Source: Clostridium sp. CAG:288
GTDB lineage: Bacteria; Bacillota_I; Bacilli_A; RFN20; CAG-288
NCBI GenBank assembly: GCA_000437395.1
Contig: FR898180.1
Location: forward strand, 72,764-105,180
Direction: 5' to 3'
Length of the DNA stretch: 32,417 nucleotides
Under the pieces are notes generated by a model. That model saw only the letters and a list, made by a program, of their open reading frames with translations, searched no databases and was not told the origin of the DNA. Positions within the stretch are counted from its first letter, which is position 1. Every line of letters starts with the position of its first letter. Positions 14,964 to 22,533 of this stretch are shown piece after piece. Position numbers and translations under genes: made by a program.

Positions 14964-15890
14964 ATGAAAATTTATAACTCTATAAGTGAACTAGTTGGCA
15001 AAACACCTCTAGTAAAATTAAATAACTACAATTCTGCCAAAAATTTAAATGCCACGATATATGGCAAAATCGAATACTTCAACCCAGCCGGATCAGTTAA
15101 AGATAGAATTGCTAAAGCAATGATTGAAGAAGCCGAAAAATCTGGTTTATTAACTAAAGATTCAACTATTATTGAACCAACTTCAGGCAACACTGGTATT
15201 GGTCTAGCCTCAATCGCTACTGCAAAAGGCTACAAAATTATAATTACAATGCCTGAAACAATGTCGGAAGAAAGAAGAAACCTTATAAAAGCTTATGGTG
15301 CTGAACTTGTATTAACTGAAGGATCAAAAGGCATGAAAGGTGCTATCGCTAAAGCTGAAGAATTGGCAAAAACTATTCCAAATGCTTTTATTCCAGGACA
15401 ATTTACTAACTCTGCTAATCCTTTAGCTCACTATAAAACAACTGGTCCTGAAATATATGAAGATCTCGATGGTAAAGTTGATGTCTTTGTTGCTGGTGTT
15501 GGAACTGGTGGCACAATATCAGGCGTTGGTAAATACTTAAAAGAACAAAATCCAAATATTAAAGTTATAGCTGTTGAGCCAGCTTCTTCACCTGTTTTAT
15601 CCAAAGGCGTTGCTGGTCCTCATAAAATTCAAGGAATCGGTGCTGGATTTGTTCCAACCACTTTAGATACAAGCATTTATGACGAAGTCATTGCTGTTAC
15701 AAATGAAGATGCATTTGAAACTGCACGTCAATTAGGCAAAAAGGAAGGTTTCTTAGTTGGAATTTCAAGTGGTGCTGCTTTATGGGCTGCAACAGAAATA
15801 AGTAAGAGACCTGAATATAAAGGTAAGAATATTGTTGTTCTTTTCCCTGATACTGGTGATAGATATCTTTCCACAGAACTATTCAAATAA
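14964..15890 (+). CDS. cysK: Cysteine synthase A (O-acetylserine sulfhydrylase)
   Basis: The 308-residue protein is full length for CysK. The PLP lysine is Lys46 in NPAGSVKDRIA. The substrate loop TSGNTGIGLA (about 73-82) is followed by the phosphate-binding GTGGTISG, the C-terminal GISSGAA and LFPDTGDRYLS. It makes L-cysteine from O-acetyl-L-serine and sulfide in the cytoplasm with pyridoxal phosphate. AAGGAG lies 6 bases before the ATG. It is monocistronic with a strong terminator and is divergent from the ATC-hydrolase pseudogene. No serine acetyltransferase or cystathionine genes accompany it here. Confidence 0.97.
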   Translation: MKIYNSISELVGKTPLVKLNNYNSAKNLNATIYGKIEYFNPAGSVKDRIAKAMIEEAEKSGLLTKDSTIIEPTSGNTGIGLASIATAKGYKIIITMPETMSEERRNLIKAYGAELVLTEGSKGMKGAIAKAEELAKTIPNAFIPGQFTNSANPLAHYKTTGPEIYEDLDGKVDVFVAGVGTGGTISGVGKYLKEQNPNIKVIAVEPASSPVLSKGVAGPHKIQGIGAGFVPTTLDTSIYDEVIAVTNEDAFETARQLGKKEGFLVGISSGAALWAATEISKRPEYKGKNIVVLFPDTGDRYLSTELFK

Positions 15891-15895
15891 AAATT

Positions 15896-15936
15896 AATGC
15901 TAGAGACAATTTATATTCTCTAGCATTTTTAATTTT
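15896..15936 (+). terminator. Terminator after cysK, probably bidirectional
   Basis: An 11-bp perfect stem AATGCTAGAGA/TCTCTAGCATT (15896-15906 with 15917-15927) is followed by a T-rich tail. It sits between the converging cysK and yolD-like genes. On the minus strand the stem is followed by TAATTTTTATTTG, so it could also end the polymerase operon. Confidence 0.85.
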
Positions 15937-16348
15937 CAAAAATATCAGATTTTAATTCGATAATATATTTAACAAGAATTTTAACGTTATTTTCCAAAAC
16001 AATCATATCTTTAAGTTCGTCATAACACTTTAATACATTTTGAACTTTTTTATAAATTCCACCTTTTTTCTTCTTATCAGGCTCAAAATAAGTTATTTCT
16101 ATTTGTATATTTTCTTTTTTATGTTCATTTAATATATATAGTTTCTGACCAATAACTTCTTTTTCACTATCATCAAGCTCAATAAATTCTTGAGTGTATC
16201 TATCAACCTCGATAATGGCATCTTTATAACCAGTCAATGCAGAAAAAGGCGCAAATTGTGCAGCTCTATCACTTATAGACATTTGAGGATGGACTTTAGA
16301 TACATGTCTTGGCAAATCGATAATGTCATCATAATTATTCCTATTCAT
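15929..16348 (-). CDS. YolD-like protein
   Basis: The 139-residue protein has the family signature SISDRAAQFAPFSALTGYKDAI (residues 25-46), followed by EVDRYTQEFIELDDSEKEVIGQKL. The C-terminal half carries basic and charged beta-like segments. YolD-like proteins are almost always encoded with a UvrX/Y-family polymerase and are thought to act as its accessory factor, comparable in logic to UmuD; the mechanism is not settled. Its start overlaps the polymerase stop by four bases (ATGA), so the two are coupled. Confidence 0.92.
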   Translation of the reverse strand: MNRNNYDDIIDLPRHVSKVHPQMSISDRAAQFAPFSALTGYKDAIIEVDRYTQEFIELDDSEKEVIGQKLYILNEHKKENIQIEITYFEPDKKKKGGIYKKVQNVLKCYDELKDMIVLENNVKILVKYIIELKSDIFEN

Positions 16349-17862
16349 GCTTTATGTCCTCCAATTTGATTATTTCTTTCTTTAGCTGTCGCTCCATCTT
16401 CTAAATCTCGACCTTTTAATATGGCATTTTTACCATACTTCTTTTTTATTGATAAAATAACATCCTGAGTTTGTCGTTCTTTTTCTAACATTTTTTCCTG
16501 CTTTTCTTTTTTCTTTTTCTTAGCATCAAAATCTGTAAATAAATCTAGTTGTTCAAATTCAGTTATCGGTTTATCACTTTCTCTAATAATAGCACATGAA
16601 ATATTTATTCTTCGAATCGAAAGTTTTTTATTGATTATTCTATCGTAAAGACTAACTACATTATCTGTAATAATTGAAAGCGAAGATGTGTATTCGTCAA
16701 GTCTTATTGATCCTTTAGCAGCTTTTGGAACAACTCTTCCATAATAATCACTACTTAAATTTTCTTTAATATCTTCTGTTAATATGTCATCTTCAACATT
16801 AGCAATATCATAACCGATATATATGACTATATAATTTGTTATTAATCTTTTCTCTAACATTTCATATACAAGAGATTCAATCATTTCTTTTAAGACAATG
16901 CGAGCTTTTCTATAAGTATATGCACATTGTAGAACCTGTCCTTGTCCTAGTGTATTATTGCTAGGCTTATATTCCTTAATAGCTTTCATTGTGCAAGACT
17001 CATAACCCCAAGCGTGATCTATTAATAGCTCAGCATTAATTCCAAATGTCTTATATAATAATTCTTCATTGTAATAATCGTTAGGAGAACCAATAGAGCA
17101 ACGAGCTATATCACCCATAGTATATAAACCCAACTGATATAATCTTCTTGTATATCCACGTCCAACACGCCAAAAATCAGTTAATGGTGTATGTTTCCAT
17201 AAAAACTTTCTATACCTTTTTTCATCTAAGCCTGCAATTCTAACTCCATTCTCATCAGGCTTTTTATGCTTAGCAACTATATCCATTGCTACTTTAGCTA
17301 AATACAAATTCGTTCCTATTCCTGCCGTTGCTGTTATACCTGTTTCTTTTAAAACATCCAAAATAATATTTTGAGCTAATTGCTTTGCTCTTATTTTATA
17401 TGTTTTTAAATAACAAGTAATGTCCATGAATACTTCATCGATAGAATAGACATGTATATCTTCTGGCGCAACATATCTAGTATATATTTCATAAATCTTT
17501 GCACTGTATTTTATATACAAAGCCATTCTAGGTGTTGCAGCAATATAAGATAGCTCCAAATTGTTATTATCTAATATTTCATTATTATTATAAGTAGACC
17601 CTTCAAAAGTTCTATTATATGCTTTATCGCGTCTTTTAGAGTTAATCTCTTTAACTTTAGCAACAACTTCAAAAAGTCTTGGTCTGCCACTTATTCCCCA
17701 AGATTTTAAAGATGGTGATACAGCTAGACATATTGTTTTTTCTGTTCTACTTACATCAGCAACAACTAAATTTGTCGTTAATGGATCTAGCTTTCTTTCT
17801 ACACATTCAACTGAAGCATAGAACGATTTTAAATCAATACAAAGATAAACTCTATCTTCCAT
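16345..17862 (-). CDS. Y-family DNA polymerase (UvrX/ImuB-type, UmuC superfamily)
   Basis: The 505-residue protein starts with YLCIDLKSFYASVECVERKL, with catalytic Asp10, and has VYSIDEVFMDIT with catalytic Asp142 and Glu143. The helix-hairpin-helix region around 230-260 includes FWRVGRGYTRRLYQLGLYTMGDIA, followed by the little-finger domain. The C-terminal tail is Lys/Glu-rich and ends in YGKNAILKGRDLEDGATAKERNNQIGGHKA, a conserved ending of UvrX-type polymerases. It is a low-fidelity translesion polymerase. All catalytic residues are intact. AAGGAG lies 11 bases before the ATG, and an extended -10 (TGTTAAAAT) is found at 17886-17894. I see no GAAC-type LexA box in front of it, so SOS control is not evident. 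Confidence 0.95.
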   Translation of the reverse strand: MEDRVYLCIDLKSFYASVECVERKLDPLTTNLVVADVSRTEKTICLAVSPSLKSWGISGRPRLFEVVAKVKEINSKRRDKAYNRTFEGSTYNNNEILDNNNLELSYIAATPRMALYIKYSAKIYEIYTRYVAPEDIHVYSIDEVFMDITCYLKTYKIRAKQLAQNIILDVLKETGITATAGIGTNLYLAKVAMDIVAKHKKPDENGVRIAGLDEKRYRKFLWKHTPLTDFWRVGRGYTRRLYQLGLYTMGDIARCSIGSPNDYYNEELLYKTFGINAELLIDHAWGYESCTMKAIKEYKPSNNTLGQGQVLQCAYTYRKARIVLKEMIESLVYEMLEKRLITNYIVIYIGYDIANVEDDILTEDIKENLSSDYYGRVVPKAAKGSIRLDEYTSSLSIITDNVVSLYDRIINKKLSIRRINISCAIIRESDKPITEFEQLDLFTDFDAKKKKKEKQEKMLEKERQTQDVILSIKKKYGKNAILKGRDLEDGATAKERNNQIGGHKA

Positions 17863-17950
17863 TTGAATGATTTCTCCTTAGTAATATTTTAACATAAAAA
17901 TATTCATAACTTATTATTTGTATTTAAATATTAATATATACTAAGAGACT

Positions 17951-18814
17951 CTATATTAATGTTTCAATTAATAAAGTAATGTATCCAGTGAGCAAAGAAA
18001 TAACTACTAATGATAATAAAATTAAAATATTATTTTTAAATTCTTTTTTGTTTTTGAACAAATAAACTATTCCTAATCCAGCATTGACAAGTAAACCAGC
18101 TAATAAAGCTGCAAATGGTATACCATTTAAAACGTACAATTCAGAAATAATAACACTCGATGAACAATTTGGAATTAAGCCAATTAAAACACAAAGTAAA
18201 ACGCTTAAAGCTTCTTTATTCTTTAAAAAGTTTAAAATATTATCCTCACCAATAAAGTATATCATTAAGCTAAATATGACGTTTATAGCTAAAACATATG
18301 CAAATACTTCTAAGGAATGTAGTAACGAATGAATTAGTTTATTTAAAAACTCACTTTTTGTTTTAATCTCTTTATGGTAGTGTGAGCAACATGAATCACC
18401 ACATTCATCTATATTTTCTATTGCTTCAGGTTTATTTTGTTTACGCAATAACACAAAATCAAACAAGTAACCAAATAGTAATCCAAGAGCAAGTTTTGAA
18501 AATAATAAGACAGCAAGTGAGCCCCATTTATTTGAACCAATAAGGATAAAAACAGCTTCATCACTACATGCCAAAAAAGCTGCAATAAGCGTACCAATAG
18601 AAATCTTTTTAGCTAAATATAAATCACTAAAAGTAACTGTTACACCACATTGTGGAATCAATCCAAAAAGGGCACCAATAGCTGGTGAACTCTTTTTGTT
18701 TTTCACTCTCTTATTAATAAATTTTTCTAGATAACTTAAAATAAAATATATGCAAAATACGAATGCAAATACTTTAAGACTATCTAAAAGAGCATCCAAT
18801 AAAGCATCAATCAT
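17951..18814 (-). CDS. Putative metal (manganese/heavy-metal) exporter, ArsP_2-type permease
   Basis: About 287 residues from ATG 18814, with roughly ten hydrophobic segments in two homologous halves. The halves carry GLIPQCGVTVTFSDLYLAKKISIGTL and GLIPNCSSSVIISELYVLNGIPFAALLAGLLVNAGLG, the paired motifs of the PF11449/putative manganese transporter family. A hydrophilic loop between them has metal-binding-like DECGDSCCSHYHKE. The protein probably exports a transition metal across the membrane; the substrate is inferred only. Its start lies inside the 3' end of the Fur-family gene; an in-frame ATG at 18841 would overlap more. The shared transcript with a Fur-box-controlled regulator suggests metal-dependent expression. 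Confidence 0.85.
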   Translation of the reverse strand: MIDALLDALLDSLKVFAFVFCIYFILSYLEKFINKRVKNKKSSPAIGALFGLIPQCGVTVTFSDLYLAKKISIGTLIAAFLACSDEAVFILIGSNKWGSLAVLLFSKLALGLLFGYLFDFVLLRKQNKPEAIENIDECGDSCCSHYHKEIKTKSEFLNKLIHSLLHSLEVFAYVLAINVIFSLMIYFIGEDNILNFLKNKEALSVLLCVLIGLIPNCSSSVIISELYVLNGIPFAALLAGLLVNAGLGIVYLFKNKKEFKNNILILLSLVVISLLTGYITLLIETLI

Positions 18815-19217
18815 GTTTAGCACAGTCCTCACATAAACCATATAAAACGACTTTAGAACTCATTACTTTAAAATGGTGTTTTTCTTCTATATGTTTAATT
18901 AAATGTTTTGCTTCTTCACAGTCTAAATGAAATAATTTATTGCATTTTAAACAAATCATATGTAAGTGATCTTCACATTGGCATTCTTTATCGATATATT
19001 GATATAAATATTTATTTGTAAATTCAGCTTTATACTTTCTAATTACTCCTGATTCAACTAACTTTTCAAGCTGTCTATATAAAGTTGCTATTCCTATTTT
19101 TTTGTTTTCTTTAACTAAGAGCATGTATATATCATCACAACTTAATATAGAGTCTTTGTGCTCTTTTAATACATTAAGTAAACAATCTTTTTGTTTTGTC
19201 TTATATTCTGATGTCAT
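18807..19217 (-). CDS. Fur-family metal-dependent repressor
   Basis: The 136-residue protein has an N-terminal winged helix with SCDDIYMLLVKENKKIGIATLYRQLEKLVESGVIRKY. The C-terminal dimerisation domain carries HLHMICLKCNKLFHLDCEEAKH, KHIEEKHHFKV and the second zinc pair CEDC. The CxxC...CxxC structural zinc site and regulatory His/Asp/Glu residues are intact. Whether it senses Fe, Zn, Mn or peroxide cannot be told from the sequence. A perfect 7-1-7 box lies at its own promoter, so autoregulation is very likely. AAGGAG lies 6 bases before the ATG, and the downstream exporter overlaps. Confidence 0.95.
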   Translation of the reverse strand: MTSEYKTKQKDCLLNVLKEHKDSILSCDDIYMLLVKENKKIGIATLYRQLEKLVESGVIRKYKAEFTNKYLYQYIDKECQCEDHLHMICLKCNKLFHLDCEEAKHLIKHIEEKHHFKVMSSKVVLYGLCEDCAKHD

Positions 19218-19236
19218 AAAGTGCTCCTTTCAAATA

Positions 19237-19290
19237 TGATAATGATTATCATTTTCATATTAATTTTAATCACTTTATAAAATAAGTCAA
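19237..19290 (-). promoter_or_regulatory. Promoter with a perfect Fur/Zur/PerR-type box
   Basis: TGATAAT-G-ATTATCA (19237-19251) is an exact 7-1-7 inverted repeat, extended by one more A/T pair on each side. On the minus strand, TTGACT (19285-19290), a 16-bp spacer and TAAAAT (19263-19268) form the promoter. The box covers the start region, so bound repressor would block transcription of the repressor-exporter operon. Confidence 0.88.
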
Positions 19291-19312
19291 CAAAAATATT
19301 GTTTATTTAAAT

Positions 19313-21307
19313 CTAGGAATTTAAAATTTTAACTAATTTTTCAATATCAAAAGGTCTTATTACTTTTTGATTTTCTTTAGCCATATAATTAGAGTCAAAA
19401 ACTACATCAGCTAGTTCAGGGCTTGAAACTAATTCTCCCTTGCACGAAATAATTTTAGCCATGTTTATGTCCTTTAAGTAATCTTTATTTAAATATTTAT
19501 ATATTGATGCAATTTGTTTTTCGTCCATCACCAAATTACGTCCATCAATATTTAAATTCAAAATAACAATTTCTTTAGCTTCTAAATCGATTGCAAAACC
19601 TGAATATTGATTTGAATCAGAATTGACATTAATCTTAAGTTCAATATTTTTAGGATCCCACGATTCGGTATTTAAATTATTTTTATCTTGATAACCGCAA
19701 TATATTTTACCAACGTTTAATTTTCCACCAAATCCATTAATACAAAATAGTGCATATTTATATCCTAAATCTTTAACTTCTTCTAAATCAAAATCAATAT
19801 ATTCTGCACCACTTATACTACGACAATCACCTGATGTTAGTGCTGAATTTCCAAAAGGTTTAGAAGCATAAGTTCTCCAAGATAACTCATCAACTTCATC
19901 ACCTATTTGATAATTGTCTTTTAAAAATAAAACTCCTGTATCTATATCAAATACTTTTTCCCAATAACAGAAAGTTCTTATATACTTTCCTCTTATTTTT
20001 ATTCTTGAACCGGTAGGTAAAACATCAAGTCCTCTTCCTGAAGCACTTGTATTAATTGGTAAGGCTATATTTTCAAATTCATTTGAAATATATATTTTGC
20101 CTAATTTTTCTGTATTTGAATAATAAGAAATTATCTTGTTCAATACAATATTTTTTAATAGAGCAGACTTTTTATCATCTAATCGAGATTTTCTCCACAT
20201 ATATTCATAATCAGTTTCAATATGACTTTTAGACAAATTATTATGTTTAAAAGTAAAAATTCTCTTTTTATTATCTTGATCAATGTTTTCAATTAATTGA
20301 TATAAAACTATTGGATTTTTATTTGGTAGCATATCAATCAAACTAACAAAATCATTTTCATCAGCTCGTGCTAAAAGCATTTTAATATTACGTTCTAATA
20401 AAGAACCATTTTCATTATATATCTTTGCAGCATTCATAATATTGTTTTCTTTTATACTTTTAATAGCATATTTGTATGGAGAACGGATATTTGTCTCTTT
20501 TTCTATATTATCAATATTGCATTCTTTGCAAAGTTTATTAAAATACTTAGCTTGTTTTTTTGACATAGGACATTCACTAGCTAATGGAATTACTTTTTTT
20601 ATTATTAATAAAGTTTTTTTCTCTTCACTTGATAATTTTTTGAATGATGCATTTTTCAGTTTTAAAACAGAATATTTAACAATGTCTTTTCTGTCTAACA
20701 ATGAACCATATTTTTTATCGATTTCTATCAAATTGAAAATGTTGTCTTTGCATTGAATTTTTTGATTGTTATAATATCCAAGTTTATATAATAACAAAAA
20801 TTCTTCTTTCTCATCTAAGCTAAAAGGTCTAGTATATTGACAATAATTATCCATAATTTCGGATAATATTTTGCTTTGCTCTTCTTCAGAAATTATAACA
20901 AATTTTCTAATAACACTTTCGTTGCTACCAGACTCATCATATTTTGGAAAAACTTTTTTAAATATTTCTATTCTATCAAAGTTTGTATGTTCATTATGAT
21001 TTCCTTCGATTAAATCAATAACAACATAAGAAATTATTTGTTCTAAGAGTAATTCATCACATGAAAAATATTTTGTTTGTTGTGGATTATCGTAAAAGGA
21101 ACTAGGTATGCTTATACCCATATATTCTGCAATATCTTTAACAACTTGCATATTCAATTTTTCAGGATTAACAATTTCAATTCCAAACCTATTTAATAAA
21201 TAGGTAAAATAATATGACTGTGTCTTTTTATCGATAATACTTTCATCTGTTAAAACATAATGGCGCGATAAAAATATTTGTTTTAATTTACTAGATACTT
21301 TGTTCAT
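19313..21307 (-). CDS. Large protein with a C-terminal TerD-like domain (MXAN_6230/SCO0854-like)
   Basis: The 664-residue protein has no signal peptide. Residues 1-420 are mostly helical, Lys/Glu/Asn-rich and unrecognised. From about 425 it shows the layout of TerD-like calcium-binding domains: GLDVLPTGSRIKIRGKYIR, TFCYWEKVFDIDTGVLF (DxD), WRTYASKPFGNSALTSGDCRS and GAEYIDFDLEEVKDLGYKYALFCINGF. This arrangement, a long N-terminus with a LPTGSR...YW...DID...SGD...GAEYIDFD tail, is known from MXAN_6230/SCO0854-family proteins of unknown function. Ter proteins are linked to stress, phage and tellurite phenotypes, but the role here is undefined. The RING/zinc motif of some relatives is not seen. 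It follows the MORN-repeat gene, with a terminator-like hairpin between them. A ribosome site GGGGG lies 5 bases before the ATG. Confidence 0.72.
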   Translation of the reverse strand: MNKVSSKLKQIFLSRHYVLTDESIIDKKTQSYYFTYLLNRFGIEIVNPEKLNMQVVKDIAEYMGISIPSSFYDNPQQTKYFSCDELLLEQIISYVVIDLIEGNHNEHTNFDRIEIFKKVFPKYDESGSNESVIRKFVIISEEEQSKILSEIMDNYCQYTRPFSLDEKEEFLLLYKLGYYNNQKIQCKDNIFNLIEIDKKYGSLLDRKDIVKYSVLKLKNASFKKLSSEEKKTLLIIKKVIPLASECPMSKKQAKYFNKLCKECNIDNIEKETNIRSPYKYAIKSIKENNIMNAAKIYNENGSLLERNIKMLLARADENDFVSLIDMLPNKNPIVLYQLIENIDQDNKKRIFTFKHNNLSKSHIETDYEYMWRKSRLDDKKSALLKNIVLNKIISYYSNTEKLGKIYISNEFENIALPINTSASGRGLDVLPTGSRIKIRGKYIRTFCYWEKVFDIDTGVLFLKDNYQIGDEVDELSWRTYASKPFGNSALTSGDCRSISGAEYIDFDLEEVKDLGYKYALFCINGFGGKLNVGKIYCGYQDKNNLNTESWDPKNIELKINVNSDSNQYSGFAIDLEAKEIVILNLNIDGRNLVMDEKQIASIYKYLNKDYLKDINMAKIISCKGELVSSPELADVVFDSNYMAKENQKVIRPFDIEKLVKILNS

Positions 21308-21330
21308 AACATTCCCCCTATTTTTCTAAC

Positions 21331-21402
21331 AAAAAAGGCCTGACTATTAAATCTCATATTTAAATAGAAATAAGTACAGGCTCTAGTGTGCAATTAAGCA
21401 CA
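21331..21402 (-). terminator. Terminator or attenuator between the MORN and TerD-like genes
   Basis: On the minus strand a hairpin TGTGC/GCACA (21387-21402) is followed by a bulged stem GCCTG-ACT/AGT-CAGGC pairing 21338-21345 with 21373-21381. A run of six Ts at 21331-21336 ends it, about 24 bases before the TerD-like start. It could simply end the MORN transcript or partly attenuate the gene below. Confidence 0.5.
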
Positions 21403-21438
21403 TATTTATTTAATCATATATAAGCTATTATTGCAATT

Positions 21439-21900
21439 TTAATTTATCTTTTTACCATCTTTCCAAATTCCAGTAATAATTTCCTTATTAGGATCTAAAT
21501 ATATCAACGTTCCTTTACCATCAAATTTATCGTTTTTAAATTCTCCAAGATAAAATTTTCCATCAGCAAAAGTATATCTTCCTTGCCCTTCTTTTTTATT
21601 ATTTACAACATATCCAACAAATTGATCTTTATTGGCATATTGGATAACACATTCACCATTTAAATAGCCGTTTTTTATTGTACCGATATATTTGTTTTTA
21701 TCCAAATCGGTTATAACACATTGTCCATCTGGTCTATCGTTTACAAATGTACCTTCTATCTCTATTCCTGACTTTAAGGTTAAAACTCCATAACCATTTT
21801 TTTTACCATCAGCTGATACTTCTCCCCCATATATATCGCCATTATCATATTCGATTACTTGTAAAAATTTATCTTGTTTAGCTTTATCTTTTTCAAACAT
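21439..21900 (-). CDS. MORN-repeat protein
   Basis: About 153 residues from ATG 21900, chosen because AGGTGG lies 5 bases upstream; a GTG 9 bases earlier would be in the ribosome site. There are five to six MORN-type repeats of about 23 residues: YDNGDIYGGEVSADGKKNGYG, SGIEIEGTFVNDRPDGQ, NKYIGTIKNGYLNGE, DQFVGYVVNNKKEGQG, GKFYLGEFKNDKFDGKG and a last partial EIITGIWKDGK. The protein is probably cytoplasmic, with no signal or membrane segment. MORN repeats form extended beta-hairpin scaffolds; in bacteria their roles are mostly unknown. Position next to a TerD-like protein may be meaningful. Confidence 0.92.
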   Translation of the reverse strand: MFEKDKAKQDKFLQVIEYDNGDIYGGEVSADGKKNGYGVLTLKSGIEIEGTFVNDRPDGQCVITDLDKNKYIGTIKNGYLNGECVIQYANKDQFVGYVVNNKKEGQGRYTFADGKFYLGEFKNDKFDGKGTLIYLDPNKEIITGIWKDGKKIN

Positions 21901-21952
21901 ATGTTCCACCTTTTAATTATCCATATTTATATAATAACTGAAATTAGTGGGT

Positions 21953-21985
21953 AAAAAAAAGATAAAAAACAAAGTTTTTTATCTT
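21953..21985 (-). terminator. Terminator downstream of the broken 22013-22489 gene
   Basis: A 12-bp stem AAGATAAAAAAC/GTTTTTTATCTT with an AAA loop, followed on the minus strand by a run of Ts. The stem has little GC, but the symmetry is perfect. Confidence 0.7.
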
Positions 21986-22012
21986 AATTCTTAATATTTT
22001 GACTAATTCCTT

Positions 22013-22489
22013 TTAACATGTACTTGCCTTGAGCATTGTTTTACAACTTGCATCGTGATCAACGCCCAAAAACTTAATGTCAGAATAGTCGTTTACAATA
22101 TCAGCAATTGAGTTATATAACACTTTTTATGTTGCTTAGTAATAACAAGTTCAAAAGATTTATTTGCTATACTAATTAGCGCCTCTATGGAATAGAAGAA
22201 GGTGACATTCATTATAACTGTTGCAATTTGTACGTTATATTCTAAGATAGAATTTGTTATTTTTTCTGGTTGTAACGTATATTCGTTTATTTGGTTTGAA
22301 TTATTTAACGTAAAGACAAAGTTATTTAATGTTTCATTATCGTTTGAATCTGAAGTAATATCAAACTTTACGTTAGCAAAATCAAACATATTTGACACTT
22401 CAATGTCAAGTGTTATCGAAAGTTTAAATATTTGAACAGTTAAGACTATCAGAAGTTCCAGATCATATATAATGGCATTTTAATTCCAT
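22013..22489 (-). pseudogene. Unrecognised gene broken by frameshifts
   Basis: No intact frame spans this region, but coherent coding can be followed through three frames. It begins at ATG 22489 with AGGTG 9 bases upstream (MELKCHYI). It continues in a second frame with LTVQIFKLSITLDIEVSNMFDFANVKFDITS and on to TFFYSIEALISIANKSFELVITKQH. It ends in a third frame with VLYNSIADIVNDYSDIKFLGVDHDASCKTMLKAST, with a stop at 22013. A single-base change near 22465 and another near 22125 would restore one protein of about 158 residues. I do not recognise its family. A terminator follows, as expected for a former single gene. Confidence 0.6.
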
Positions 22490-22533
22490 TAAATTCTTCA
22501 CCTACATTGTTTTGTCAATGTTTGCTTGATGTA

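Noticed and set aside
17930..17960. Inverted repeat ATTAATATA/TATATTAAT over the exporter stop codon
   Set aside because: It is nearly pure AT with no T-run in the direction of transcription, so it is weak evidence for a terminator.
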